Shown: positions 1-13,120 of the stretch, one piece after another
Layout: each line of letters begins with the position of its first letter
How positions within the stretch are numbered: position 1 is the first letter of the stretch
Assembly (NCBI GenBank): GCA_021234535.1
Contig: CM037838.1
Location: 27,877,969-27,941,968, forward strand
Source: Stichopus chloronotus
Lineage: Eukaryota; Echinodermata; Holothuroidea; Aspidochirotida; Stichopodidae
DNA length: 64,000 nucleotides
Reading direction: 5' to 3'
Position numbers and translations under genes: made by a program
The notes under the pieces: generated by a model
Told to the model about the DNA's origin: nothing
The model's input: only the letters and a program-made list of their open reading frames with translations
Databases searched by the model: none

Positions 1-1049
1 AAAAAGAATCTAGTATGATGAAATATGTAGGCTTTTGTTGACAAATAAGAATGTTGCATCTCTACTTAGTGAACCCCCCTGTAAGTGCCTGAATACATTA
101 ATTTAAACTGAACTAAACTAGCACTATTGATGTTATCAAAAATTAATCAACAATTTCTTTTTGTGGCTTTCACTCACAACCCTTGCAGAGACTGACCTTT
201 TGGAAGTGTAAATTTCTAAATGTGGTTTGTCAAAAATGAAGAATATTTGGCCACAATTCACAAGGTCTGGAAGGTTGGGAACTGCCAATTCCTGCACTAT
301 GAGAGGAACTTTTGACAAACATTTTAGTGGTATATGCTACACTACACTTAGAAAGTGCCATAATCATGTGTCTCCCCCCCCCCCCTTAAATAAAAAGTCT
401 GGTTATGCCACTGGTGCAGGGCTTTGACCAAGCCAAGACCAAACCTCAACTCCCTAACATTCTCTGATAACCATTCCAGCTAGACCAGGGAAACAACTGG
501 TGAAGAACAATAACCCCTCTGTATGCAATGTCCACACAACCAGCAAGGGGGGCTATGTAATAGATTCTAAAATAAGCTGTCAGGGAACTTTGCCATCATG
601 GTACATTAGTTGTGTACACAGTGGACACTGGATACTACAGGGAGTACAAGTAATGCCCAAGAATAACAGTCAAAACAAAGTAACTGAAAACTGTCTTACA
701 CAAGCTTTAGCTTGAGGCTATTCATTTAAGGTGGTGAGCATGCCCCTCCAGATAAAGCTCACTTCAACTCACTACCACATAATATAACCACTCAAATCAA
801 GGGAGTGAGACTTCAAAAGGATCTACAGCACAAGGAAAAATGATCAAAATAGCCAAAAATTATGACTTCCCTTTGTCCTATCATATAGTTAGGAACAACT
901 TGTATTGCCATCCCAATGTGGCACCTTCAATGCAAATTTCAGAAAAATCCACCAGTAACTGCAGAAGAAGTAGGCTTTTGAACAGAGAGACAGACATTTT
1001 CTCCCCCTACAGTAAAACATAAGCTCTACCCACACTCCGTGGGTTGAGC
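1..1049. other. no gene recognised
   Basis: AT-rich sequence with a poly-C run near 375. Open frames of 60-71 codons show no domain, splice pattern or homology I recognise. The LINE's extreme 3' end may run a little way into this stretch. Confidence 0.5.
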
Positions 1050-2600
1050 TAATAATGGAATTCATCACCTAAATAAATATCTGCCTGAAATGATGGGAAT
1101 ATTGGTATTTGTACAACGAAACTTACGTCCATAATTTCGATTTTGGAAGTCGAGAATCTTCAGGTACTTCTCAAATTCAAAACTAATCTTAAACATCCTA
1201 TATACTTAACAATGAGAATTCCTATTTACCTCAGCAAGCCATTCTTGCTTGTACATCTCACTTCGTCTCAAATTGATAGCTTTATACTCAGCCATGGGAG
1301 AGCTATATTGGCCCTAATTTGAGAGGAAGTAAAGCTTACACTGTTTGGCAAATTCCAAACAAATGACTTACCAGTTTTGTCAAGAACGTTTTTAATTGCA
1401 CTTAAACCAAGGAGAGTATATCATAAAGAACCCTTAGAAACTTATACAACATGTGACACAATTTAAACTCATTTCCATTGACAATTCTGCACCAAAACTT
1501 AAACATTCTTGCCTCAACTAATTCTTGTAACTTAGGGCATCCTAATTCACCATATACCATGCAATTTGATGTATGCTTGTTGATTTTGAGAATTTGCTTG
1601 AAAAGCTTCAACTTGGCTGTAATTATCACACCCTCCACACCTCACACCCATACAGCGGAATAGGGTTCGTCAAAGAGCTGAATTTGCATCTATCCAGTGT
1701 GACATTTACAGTACTTTATAAACTGTGTAGAGCACATCAGGCTTGACTAACCCGTTTGTTGACAGCCTTTGTAAAAATGTGTTGTTACAATTAAAGAGGC
1801 TCATTGAGTTGTTTTGTGAAATTCACTCAATTTGTCTAAACCGGTCAAGTTTCCTTCACATACTGTACTAATGACAAACAGTCAAACTAAAAGGATCCCA
1901 AAGTTTTACATACGTTGGAACATTAATGAGTGAGTAACCAATGATTAGATTTGGTTTTTGAAACTTTGTGACCAGACATTTTCACATTAGTACATTCACA
2001 TGCACACAATCAGAGCAAGTAATGGTCAAAAATTCGAAAAATTTGACAGTTTTCATATAACTATTGGATGTGAAACTTGATTATGTTAATTGTGAGTATT
2101 GTCGTGTGTTTGTATACTCAATGAGCCCCTTTAAAAGTACAACCCAAATAGGTATCATCTTCAACAACTTCAACTGAAGAATCCCTGAGGGTGAAACTAG
2201 GTTTACGTCGAATTTTACCCTGAATTGTACCCCTTGCAAGTACACCATTTTTTGTTTTAGATGTGTTTAAAGTCAGTTTCCACATATCGCAGTACGATTT
2301 AATGTCATTGAGTGCATTTTGAAGGTCCATCTCATTTTCAACTAAGACAGCGGTGTCTGGTCTGCGTATAGTAACGTCTACAGTTTCCAGAAAACTTCAA
2401 TATCTTCCGTACTTAGTATGTCCTTTGCAGAAGAGGAATGTCCATGTAGACCCATAATAACACCGACTTAAATGCCTGTCGTAATCATTGATAAAAATAT
2501 TGACCAGAAAGCCAAGAGGCTTAGTCATTCCATGCCGTTGTAATACCTGAATGTCCAAATGCCCTCCTTAGATATACAGTGCCCCAGAGAAATTTAGTGT
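1050..2600 (-). mobile_element. LINE (non-LTR) retrotransposon relic, RT and C-terminal part
   Basis: Degenerate 3' half of a LINE pol gene on the minus strand, readable in several frames. From its 5' side: an RT block with NIFIND (about 2.49 kb); a broken catalytic box near 2.36 kb where Y-A-D is followed by a frameshift and then DTAVLVENEMDLQ; a block from 2330 to 2118 ending in the typical YLGCTF. Past a scrambled stretch comes YGCEVW (about 1.65 kb), then LKLFKQILK...VYGELG...RMFKFWCRIVNG (1638-1402), the C-terminal region typical of CR1/L2-like LINEs. Further fragments follow in other frames: IKNVLDKTG, FVWN, QEWLAEVNRN, FEFEKYLKILD, KFRCTN and GDEFHY (1052-1069). Multiple stops and frameshifts make it dead. 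No 5' end, endonuclease or tail repeat was identified. Superfamily is unassigned beyond CR1/L2-like. Confidence 0.85.
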
Positions 2601-2894
2601 AACACCCCATCTCAATTCAAGCATGGGTGACTTTCTTTGTACAGCATACAACGTGATGTGGCAAAAACTGAATCATTACAACTACTTGAAAATAATGAAA
2701 GCAGTGACACAGGTTTAACCATTGCGTATTAGCCTTTTTCTGATTCTAGTGTAAAAGTGTGAAATTTCACATTATTCACAGAAGTTTTCCTCCAATGTCC
2801 TTGCAGGTTTGAAATTGATTGCCAAGAATTCTGCAGCCAGCACATGGTATATATTGATATTAGTCACAAGTTGTATCTTTGAAGTCAATTCATT

Positions 2895-3550
2895 ACAGCC
2901 TGCCTTTCCCCTTTGACCTGATAGGTAAATGGTCACTTTTCAAGCTAAAAAAAATTCTCTCTGTATGCAAGAAATTTTATGGTAGTAGAGCAAAACACTT
3001 CTACAATTTTATTTACTGTACTTGGAAGGAAGTACACACCCTCCAAATTTGAAGCTCATGCAACATGTGATTCCTGAGATACTGCAAACATTGGCTGTCT
3101 ATATTCTACCTACAGGTGATATCAGATGACCTTTGACCTGCTCCAAAAACAATCCCAGCGGAGATTTTATGTCTTCCCCACACACCAACTTTGATCTGTC
3201 TTGATCAAACTAGAGAGTAACAAATGTTCACAAGCTTTTCACATTACAGCCTGTGATGACCTCATATGACCTTTGACCTCCAAAAAAATCATCACAAAAT
3301 TTTTTAATCATAAGAGAGTACATACCCATACCCTGAGATACTGCAAATATATTTTCTCTATGTACTGGCTGCTGATGACATCATATGATCTTTGACCCGC
3401 ACCAAAAACAATCCCAGCCGAGATCTTTATATGTCCTTCTCACACACCAACTTTCAACAATCTCGTACCTTCCCTTCAAAAACTAGAGTGAGAACGAGAT
3501 TGCTGTTACACACACACCCACCTTTCCTGCCTTTGGTAAGGGATCAAAAA
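2895..3550 (+). repeat. TGACCTTTGACC-core tandem repeat array 1
   Basis: Degenerate repeats, each with a core close to ATGACCTTTGACCT followed by a purine- and A-rich 'CC-AAAAACAAT' stretch. Cores at about 2913 (partial), 3128, 3261 and 3386 (variant GATCTTTGACCC). Shared phrases around the core include 'cacacaccaacttt' and 'tgagatactgca'. The array stops at a CA-rich tail followed by TGCCTTTGGTAAGG, resembling the end of the array at 23.8 kb. Confidence 0.75.
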
Positions 3551-5472
3551 GGACTGCAGAGTTTTTCCCCTTGCCTTACTCCAATTATTACAGTCCAAAC
3601 AGGGTGATGTATCACGGTCGTTTAATACACACGACTTGGCATTTACATGCATAAATAACTTTATACTGGCAACTGGTTTAGACCACTGGCAAGTTCTGTA
3701 TATTGTACAAAATGCTTTGTTATAGTCGATGTAAAAGGAGAGTATATCCTTTCCCTTTTACTATCATAGTAATCAATGACATCATGTAAAACAAAAAGTG
3801 ATCTTAAGTTGAGAAATTACTTGTAAAAGCTGCTTGTTCATCGCCAGTCGAACCTTCATATTCAATGTAGTTGGAAACACGCTGATTAAAAGTGGAAGTG
3901 AAGAGGTTCCCAAAGCAATGCAGAAGTTTAAATTCTCCTGTAATTGTCAGGATCATCCCTAGCACTTTTCCTTTCATAAATCAGCTTAACAACTCCTGTT
4001 GTCTAGCTTCTGTGAACATACTTGTTGAGAGGACAGAATTGAATAATGTTGTAATAACATGAATTAAACGGAATTAGCTGACCTTGATCATCTTGGAATG
4101 TGACAATGGCACAAAATGTTAGAATAGACTATTGTTACCTTCTGCGGTGTTTTCAGTAAGACACATATGCTGTAAATTCAACACAAAAATATGTTGTCTA
4201 TTGAAGCATACCTGTGATTGCAGGCCAACCCTCAACCTTCTTCTATAAACAATGAATTAATTAGTGCAAACATTCTGTGCCACAGCTGTCATATTGCTGA
4301 TGTCTACTCAAGAGGCCGTGGGGAAATTGCAAGCGCAGCGTCCCATGATTCAACTGCACAATTCTTCACATTGTCATTTCTTGGTGGGCCATCTCTTAAA
4401 AGGGTGAAGAACTCACAGAGGAACATGTAAGGGAAGGAGGGGGGAGGGCAGTGGAGGGCAGTGGAGGGCAAGGACATGTATTTAGAGTCTAGCTAGCAAT
4501 GTGTCAACTGTTATACAGTGCAGTCAGAACAATACAAAATGTTAGGAAACTTTTTTATTTCATCCGTTACCGCTATATGTTTACTGATCATGGTTGCAGG
4601 TGGAGATGCTGTAAAGCAAGGCTAAGCCCACTCATTTCAGGCAAGTCCTATGGGTCTTCCAGAAAATTGATGGAGAAGAATAGTGGCAAAGCAAAGGTAG
4701 GGTTAAACATTTACATTAATATGAACATATATAGAATAGTATCCCAAGACAAAGAACGTTGTTAATGTGGAGGAAGAGTGCTGCATATCACATCATCTCC
4801 GAACTAGGTATCCCAGAAAATAACGTAAGTCAGGAGTATCAGATTAACAGCATGAATAGATGTTAAGGCTATTCCTGCATGTTCCAGGCATAATGTAGTA
4901 GTTACGGTTTGTCCTCTCCAGAAGGCATAAACATGTATGTACCATGCTAGCTGTGGCATGTGCTGAGTCATGAATATTCAACAGTCTGCCTAATTAAATC
5001 CGCAAGTATCAAGCCAAAACATTTCACACAAGTTCTGGCAAACAAGAAAGAAAAACATTTGAGAACATTTGATGGTTGCCTCACTCTAAATATATTATGT
5101 TCAACCATCTTACGCTAGGAATAACTGACATTTTGAATGTGCCAAAGCTCTGACACTCCACACGAGGAATCCGATCATCAAAAATTGAGCAATGACGTAA
5201 GAGAGTTATGAATTATTCTGCAGTTTTTCATTAAGAATTCATGTAACAGGCCAACGTCAACTGATGAGCATTTATCAAAAAGGTAATAGACACATTCCCC
5301 CCATTTTTCCTACTCTAAAAGCCATCATCAGCTCTCTGACATTGAAACCATGAGTATAAACAACCTAAGTTATGAATATTCCAGATATCTTAAGCTGCAT
5401 GTATCAGGCTAAATCGGCTGATACTCTGAATTAAGAACTGGCAATACTGAGATGCTGTGGGCTGTTCCTAGT
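3551..5472. other. no gene recognised
   Basis: AT-rich non-coding sequence. The only simple structure is a short GC-rich tandem near 4440-4470 (GGAGGGCAGT repeated about three times). Possible splice-site-like strings near 4.13 and 4.21 kb bound only about 31 bases each and were not accepted as exons. Confidence 0.5.
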
Positions 5473-5586
5473 TTATTCTCTGCAACGACTTCCCTTCAAG
5501 CCTAGCCACTCGTCCATGTGGACTGGCTTCTTCAAACCGTCGACTTTGGCTTCTTTTAGGTGTCCCTCAAGGGGTTGGACTTCCAT
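5473..5586 (-). CDS. short protein-like open frame, unrecognised
   Basis: A 37-codon minus-strand open frame from ATG (5586) to TAA (5473), beginning MEVQPLEGHLKEAK and ending LGLKGSRCRE. Composition is soluble-protein-like (charged, GC-richer than flanks), unlike the surrounding AT-rich DNA. A TAG ending a weak possible acceptor lies just upstream (GAATTAG|GTCGAG), so it could be a terminal exon. It could equally be a fragment of an old mobile element or chance. No domain recognised. Confidence 0.2.
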   Translation of the reverse strand: MEVQPLEGHLKEAKVDGLKKPVHMDEWLGLKGSRCRE

Positions 5587-8500
5587 CTCGACCTAATTCA
5601 TCGGTTGGGTTTGAGTATTTTTTCCTCTGCTGATAAGTGGCATGGCGTCATCTGCATCTGAAAATCTGATTCAATTAGCAAACGCCAAAAACAAGAGAAA
5701 AAAACTTAAAAAAATACTGGGAATCGCTGAAACATTAAGCCCTGTGTGACAAGGTGGTTGGTTATTTTTGTACCTTTGTAATGCTAATCAAAAACAGGTG
5801 ATATGATGCCATGCTTTGTGTTTGTTTCAAGGGCTATGATACAGGGAATAAATAAGCTGTTGGCAGAATACCTTGTCAGGACTGTAACAGTCACTGAACA
5901 GTAACTCACTCAGGCTATGAATATTCATAAGACAAGTTCTTGACAGTGCATGAAGCGTTTCTTGTTGCTTACCGCTAACTACATTTAAAACTGAAATCAC
6001 GAGACCTTGTGTGTAAATTAATGCAATATCACACCCATTGAACTTTCATTCACGCAGTCAACTGACAAAAAATCTTGGACTTTGTGGTAAAGAATTAAGG
6101 CACAGAAATGTATTCAAATCAACTGACACTTTACACACTTAGTTCACATATGCCCGCAACTACTTGCAACTACACCATGCGATCAGAGATGTGGGTAGAA
6201 TACATTGGTAAAGGTTCTTGCAGGTCAATGTAACTTTCTTGCAAATTTTTTCTTAGCTGAGTTGACATTTAGTGAAAGCAGGAATTGAAATGCACTTCAG
6301 AAGTGCATGTAAGAAAAATAACTGCCGTCCTGCATTAGCAAAATGTACCTCAACACTTCTCCATCAAGCAAAACTTGGAAATAACAAACTCTGGAGTTAT
6401 GGCTATACCAACACATAGCCATGAATCTATGGCCAGTGGAATATTTACAAGAGTGCCAAGTTCGTTTTAACTTTCACCTATGTTTGTACTTGATGATGAT
6501 TTGATCAACTTTGAATGGCTTGTTGAGGCTTGTTTCAAAAATATCAGTAACAAACGAACATGTATTAATTGTGACACCGTTCATAGGTAAATCTACAATA
6601 GCCTATTGGTGCTAAGTTCTTTAACACCCAGGGAATTTTGCCAATTGACGGGGGACAATCACTGCAATCGATGTGTTTTCATTTTTTCCTTCCTTGATTT
6701 GACTTTCGAACAAGGTTGTTACCTTACCTAGCATGGATAGGCTAGTTCATCAGCAATACAGAAGCTCAAATGTTTTAGATATAATTTGTGAGGATTTTAA
6801 AGGGTACCACCATGAAAGAAAAAAAATGCTTGTATAATTAGCATCATTATTCTAGTCAACTTCACATCCAACATTAAAAACTGTCATTTTTTTTTTTAAA
6901 ACTTTTCTTCTCAATTTCTACTGGGTGTTTGTGTATGAATTGACTACTTATGAGGATTTATTCAAAACAAAGTTGAAACTTTCATTTTTCGCTCCATTTG
7001 TGAGTGACACATGGAGAAGTAGCAGATGTGAAGGAAACCTGAAATATCAAGAAAGCTTTCTGGATTCATGAAAGTGCCCTTTCATGTCTCCACAGACACA
7101 CTAACACAGTGGCATGACCAGGAGGGAGGGGGCAGGAGGCACCTGCCCCTGGGGAAACCTTGTGCCTTCCATATGCACCTGTAGTCCGAATATTTGACTA
7201 CCAGGTTTCATATGGTTTCTTTCTTCTTAGGACCAGAGAAGTCAGCAACTCATACTTTAAATATCTTATCAAGACGGGATCGTCCGTATCTCATGAAACA
7301 CAGTGATCCCTGACGTGTGTCAGAGGCTGCAGCATCGGGTCGTTCCATCCATAACCCTAGCTTATGCAACAGGTGTGAATATACCCCATGATAAAGGGTA
7401 GGCTTCAATAAATGCAGAGGTATGACACATTCGCCTTGCAGACTACGTAGATGACTCATTTATCAAGACAATGAAAGGTTTTTTTTGTAAGATTTGAAAG
7501 AGGAGGGAAAACAGAGAAGTGTGAAGGTTGATTCTGAGGCTTTAAAATTTGAACAAATATCCAACTCATCTTGACAAACTTCTGTCCCATCTTACTGTAA
7601 TTTTTGGCAATTTCTTTCTGTAAACGAAAAAGGGTTCTCAGCAGTGGTTACACTGTATTTTTTTTGGACTAGTTCTAACAGCAGTTTGGTTTGTTTCGAT
7701 TAAAATTTAGAGATCTGAAATTAAATGCATGGATGAAAATGCAAAGTATGGGTAAACTTAGGTTTTCTCATGCTGTCCCATCTCACTGTGGAAATTGCGT
7801 TGCCTTGGGAACATGTTCAACAAGTTTGTAATAGATCAACTGTTTCTTATCAACAAGAGAATACGATAGCGTATTAATATATTGATATCACCCAAGACTC
7901 CCATCCAGTAGAGTTGGGCAGTACTGGTATTAAAATCAGCACTTGTATTTTCGGCACATCAGTACCCGTATGTACAGTACTGGTATTCAATTAAATACCA
8001 GGGCTTTCCACTTGCTCAGGGCCTTGGTACTGCTCTCTGTGTACTGCACATAGCAGTGTGGTAAATTTTGTGGTCGTACTTCCATGACTGCTTTCATGTC
8101 CTTCGTGCATTGACATAAACTCACAAAATGACAAAAAAAAGTAACGTCTTATTTGTGCAAGGATTTGAGAGGCGTGTTATGTCTCTCCTTTGGAATTTCT
8201 ATCTTGGTGTTTTTGTAAAGGGTAATTTTTTTAAATACGGAAGGATATATTTGGATACTCTACAGAGCTTTTTACAATTAAACCTGCAGATGTGGTTTTT
8301 TCTAATATTCTGCAAATTTGTGCCGGCCCAGTAGTCTGGATTATTTTCTCTTCATGCCAGCTGGCGATAGAACCGTGGGTACTAGCTTCCAAAATGATGG
8401 AGGGTGTATTTAATGGTCACTCCTTAGCAATAGTGGTGAAAGGTGCACTTTAGTTGTGTTGAGACAGGTAAGGGAGGATGCAAAATAACTTCAAATTAGG

Positions 8501-9073
8501 GTAGTACTATAAATTACAAGCAGAAAGATTCAGAGCATTAAGTCTCTGTGATAAACTCAACAACATCAACCTTCTTCTGACTCTAGTTTAAGGAAAATTA
8601 AATTTCATGACTTATCCATGAGTTTTCCATGACCACAGCTATGACGATTTAATGAAAAAAAAACATATGACCATTTCATGAATAATTTGATAGCTGAATA
8701 ATGGCACAATGACAATGAGAGTAAAGTAGTGAATTCACTTTTTCTAACTGGGAATAATTTAGGTGTCTGTTCCAAATGCTGTGACTTTTTCATGATTTCT
8801 GTCACTTTTACAAAATTTCATAACATCTCCAGCCCTATATAGCGAAAGTTTCATGACTTTTCTAGGTGGCAGGAATTACCATGGTTATAGTGATCACAAA
8901 CACTAACGGAACGACACAAATTAGAGAATAGACCCAGAAATGGACCCCGGCCTTGTGATCATCTTAACAGGCCCTGCGGTGGCATTCTGATCTTGAGATA
9001 ATCAATCATATTGTTTTCATCGTTCCAAGCTGTCGAGCCCTGCTCATAGAAAAATGGCCAGATAATAACTTAT
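5587..9073. other. no gene recognised; possible hAT-like relic near 7.9 kb
   Basis: AT-rich non-coding DNA. At about 7908-8050 a stretch beginning AGAGTTGGGCAGTACTGG and rich in 'AGTACTGGTATT' resembles ends of some hAT transposons. A related 'TACTGGTACT...GAGTACCAG' stretch sits at 47.3 kb. No target-site duplication or partner end was found, so this is a weak call. Confidence 0.3.
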
Positions 9074-9172
9074 TTAAAACCGCAATGTCTCGAGTTGTGA
9101 TGGGCTTGGTGATGGGTTTCTGATGATTGCGTCGATCTTTGTTGATGCGTCAGAGACCGCAAATTCAACTAC
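9074..9172 (-). CDS. exon-like open frame, unrecognised
   Basis: Minus-strand segment that starts directly after a pyrimidine-rich acceptor-like CCTTTTCTAG and reads 32 codons (start VVEFAVSDAS, later NPSPSPSQLETLRF) to a TAA. The frame is closed exactly at the TAG of the putative acceptor, as expected for a terminal exon. Codons are GC-richer than flanks. It is not part of a PHB domain, so there is no reason to join it to the stomatin-like gene. Chance is a serious alternative. Confidence 0.2.
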   Translation of the reverse strand, partial: VVEFAVSDASTKIDAIIRNPSPSPSQLETLRF

Positions 9173-10906
9173 CTAGAAAAGGTCACAGGTATTTCAAACA
9201 TGAAGTGTTCAAACTTCCTCAAATGGTTCTTCCCTTAGTACCGTACTGCGTCACATTTTTGATAATGTCTTGATTCAAATATTTTTGTATTAATTCTCCT
9301 ACCAGAGAACTGAAACTTCATTGCATAATTTAATGGTTTCTTTTCACAAGATCAGGGCAAGTACCAACATGTGAAAGAATTAAATTGACTCTGCCATATG
9401 TTAAAGTGTTAAAAATAAATTAAGAGGGATGCCTCGATCTGAATGAAACTGCTGAAGGTAAGTGTGAAGGCACCCACTGTGATGCTATCCTCATATTGGT
9501 GAAAGTTCTAAAAATAAAAAAAAAAAAAACCCTCCACTCTTCCCATTTATCACTCAATTACTCTAAAAAATGATCTACATGACGAACAATTAAATTTGAT
9601 GAAATAGTGACTTTCACCACATTTTCACAGCGTGAAGTTTCACTTCTCTTTTGATCTGAACTTCGCAACTATTTCTTACCAGTTCTGGATGAAAATATTT
9701 CGTTCCCTATTCAACTGTTCCTGCCTTTGACTGACCCCCTCCAATGCCTCAGCCCTTCATGTGTCTCAGTCCCTCCATGCGCCTCTGTTGTTTGGTGCAT
9801 TTTGGTAACTTTATAATGGGAAGGTTAAGTCACCAATATGCACCAAACTAAGATGAGGCACATGTATGGAGTACAAGACATCCATATCCTAAAAATGTCT
9901 GACAGAATATTTGCTGCCACCTGCTCTTGCCATGTTGAACCATGAATGTATGACAACCTATACCTCTCCCTCAGGCTGGTATTCTGAAAAGGACCCCATC
10001 AGAGTTAAAATGACTCATTTTTATGTGACCGGAATTAATTTAAAGTGCCTCCAGTATAAAGTCAAATATCGTCATATTTGTGTCTAGTGTACATAAAATG
10101 GCATACATTCCGAGATGACAAATAATTTTCATCTCAAAACTTAAAATTTAAGACCCTCTCAATTAATCAAAGCTAATGTGTCCTTGATAATGGAATGTGA
10201 AAATTGAAACAATCATACATCCGCTGTCAATGTTTTACCTACTTTTTTGAGATTTTTGTCACATTCCTTAAGGCATTTATTCATCCACTAAACAAAAGAA
10301 AAAAATGGCAAAAAAGACTTCTCTTTTGTTTAAGAGCAACGCAAAATATTCCTGGCAGCTACACTAATTTGTAAACATTTATGCAATTGGCAGAAATACA
10401 AACAGACAGGCAACTGCATTACTGTTAACTTAAAGGACTGCAATAAGTGACACTAAAAATTGGGACAAGCATTGCAACTGTTCCACCGCAATTGCTGCCA
10501 ACTATTTTCGGGTGCTTCATTAGAGACAGACAGCAGAAGTTTCCACGGCAGACTGAAGAAGCCAGTGCTGGAATCAAAATGTCCAGCCAAATATAAACTT
10601 TTGCAGACGTATTTGCTCTCTTTTCAATTTGTTTCAAGTATGCTATTTACAAATTAAATACGGATGACATGTATCATATAGAAACACACAGTAGCTGATA
10701 TCAACAGCAGATGAACTGAGGCATGCTTCATCCTGGATTGTTACAAGTTTTTGTCTGTGATTACCCTTGAGACTAAACTGAGATGAAGGTGAGGAATAAT
10801 TGTAGGATGGATGTCAATTCATCTTCTCCCTGATTCAGGTACATCAAAGTCCAGACTTTGGAGGAGGTGTTTTTCTTAATGGAAGTCGGTAGCTCCCCCC
10901 ACCCAC

Positions 10907-11011
10907 CTTTCTCCTTGCCGTGTCAGATGCAGATTTAATTTCTTTCACCTCAGACATACTTTCCTCATCTTCCGGTTCTGCCACTTCAGTTTTTCTCATC
11001 AAATGCAGTCT
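10907..11011 (-). CDS. acidic exon-like open frame, unrecognised
   Basis: A 105-base (35-codon, phase 0-0) minus-strand segment bounded by GGCTCAG|AGACTG and GGAGAAAG|GTGGGT. The translation is strongly charged (central part AEPEDEESMSEVKEIKSASD, then DTARRK), like a disordered linker. It sits in a CpG- and GC-richer patch spanning 10.87-11.40 kb, opposite the plus-strand candidate at 11356. No homology recognised; low confidence. Confidence 0.2.
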
Positions 11012-11355
11012 CTGAGCCGCTAAAATATGGCAAACCCAAAACTCCTCCGTAGACAATGTATCAAGTTTCTGGGTCTGCAACTCTTACCGCCAAACACTAT
11101 AAATGATTAGCGGCGTCTAACGTTGCCTTTATTGAACTAGTGACTGCGGCAGATATCCCTCCCAACTCTTGTCTTCCAGCTTCCAGGATTTTATAGCTCC
11201 CGTCATATAAACGGTCTCTACGTCAGCAAATTCCATGGTAACAATGAGTATCAAATGGAGGGCCTGAGGAGAACGCTTAAAAAGTCTTGCTGTGAGGGTC
11301 GGTAAGTTTGGCTTGAGTTGCAAGTATGCCTGTCTGCCCGGCTATCGATTCAGAC

Positions 11356-11397
11356 ATGGGAAGCCAATGTGGAGGCGAGTTAAGCGATGCAATTAAG
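11356..11397 (+). CDS. possible first coding exon, unrecognised gene
   Basis: Plus-strand ATG with G at -3 and +4, reading MGSQCGGELSDAIK into an excellent donor (ATTAAG|GTAAAGC, phase 0). An in-frame ATG ten codons upstream (11326) could give a longer start (MPVCPAIDSD before it), with TGA just beyond. The MG..C start is compatible with N-myristoylation plus palmitoylation, but that is only a motif. No matching second exon was recognised downstream. Confidence 0.25.
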
Positions 11398-12616
11398 GTA
11401 AAGCACATGTAGCTTTGAGGATCGCAGGGACAATTTTGAACACCTCTAAGCTACACATTCCCTTGAACAAATGAGAACGTTTTTGACAACAATGCACTTT
11501 CACTCCAGAAAAAAAAGGCTCAGAAGATGTTCTATTTCCATTCTTTGACAGCTAACAGAGGATACGGCTACATCAGATCCGTAGAATATGACAAAATTGT
11601 CTCCACTGAGCATCCAAACTAACACAAGAGAATGCTGTACAAATATTTTTGAAAGCATGCAGAATCATGTAAACAATATTACAAGAAACAGTCCCTGCAA
11701 TCAAAATGTAATACCAAAAGAACTGGCAATAGAACTCGACAACAAGAAACGGTTAAATTGGCAATAACTCCTCTCGGGCCTCACTGATGTGAACAAGACG
11801 ACTTAAAGCGACATTCTGCACTGAAATTGGAAAATTTTCAAACACTTTATGATTACGATTGCAAATTTATGAATCAAAAACAAATGAATGAAAAAAAAAT
11901 TTTACTCTGAAACAACTTCAAGAAAGAGCAGGAAAGCCTCACAAATCTAACCCCAGACAGTAATGAGTTTACATGCCCATGTGCACATATCTTCTGGTCC
12001 CTAAAGTGGATGCACTTGCTTGCATGTATCTGTGGTCTGATCTTGAGAAACTGTAGCAACAGTCTGCAACATTGCACAACATTCTCAAATGCATCATTTT
12101 AACCGTAAGGTTAGAGCTGAATATAGCATGATAGCTGCTAGGTAGCCATAATTTTCCAACCTGAGAACTGGGCATTCACATATTATGGAGATCTTAATGG
12201 AGTTCAGTGACACGATGTGAAGGCACAAGACAAGCGTTACACTGCACATACTCTATTCTCATGCTTAACTGGCATCAAGGTTTGTTCATCATAAAATGGA
12301 TGTAACAGACTTTGACAGACACTGACCAGATTTCAGAATTTTCCCAGGGAATTTTTGGTTAGACGCGCCTATTTGATTCTAGAGGCACAATGTCAAAAAA
12401 GAAATAAACCCAGAGTCCCCTTGGTCTAGAATTAAGACTTTTAACACTGTTAACTTTAAACACTTGTGACAGTATTTATACTCAGTAGCTTTTCAAAACC
12501 CCTGACAACACAGACAGGATGATCCACACAGGATTTGATCAATCAATCATTGGATGTACACTGTGGATCTTGGTATATACTTTGCAAACATAATTAAGAT
12601 CTTGTTTGTCAGGAGA
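11398..12616. other. no gene recognised
   Basis: AT-rich non-coding DNA. A 'TTAAAGCGACATTCTGCAC' string at about 11797 has the look of a TTAA-flanked transposon end, but no inverted partner was found. Confidence 0.4.
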
Positions 12617-13120
12617 CAGCTCCCTAAGTCATAAGGTTTTTGCGTCCTAAGGTTCTTTTCACAAGGTTTTTAGTCATAAAGTTTTTAGTCATAAAGTTTG
12701 ATACTCAATTTGGAAAAAGGTTTCGTTATTTATAAGACTTGTTATAATGACCCTTTCTTTTGTTATGAATATCAAACCTTTGCTGTTTGTATGGATATCC
12801 AACCTTATTTGATCATGAATATCGAACATTTTTGATTACTGATCATGAATAGAGAAAATTTTGCATTATGAATATTGAACCTTTTTTATTATGAATATTT
12901 ATTATGGATTTTTATTATGAATGTTGAACAATTTTTACGATTGTGGACACTGAGCCTATGATTATGAAAATCAAACCTTTTTGATTATGAATAATAAATG
13001 CTATGACCAATAAACCTTTTCTATACATTTAAGTTGTATGGATAACAAAGTTCCCCTTATGATCAATGAGCATTATTTAGCATGTTATGAGTGACGACCA
13101 ATATGAAAAATGAATTATGA
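12617..13120. repeat. degenerate AT-rich minisatellite
   Basis: About 0.5 kb of imperfect 22-30 base units around the consensus TTATGAATATCAAACCTTT (for example near 12765, 12790, 12818, 12875, 12905, 12985). The left part drifts to 'GTCATAAAGTTTTTA' units. No coding frame and no flanking inverted repeats were seen. Confidence 0.75.

Noticed and set aside
10907..11011. Joining the acidic segment to the stomatin-like gene as its next exon
   Set aside because: Its phase would fit, but stomatins need the PHB domain immediately after the hairpin, and this acidic sequence does not resemble it.
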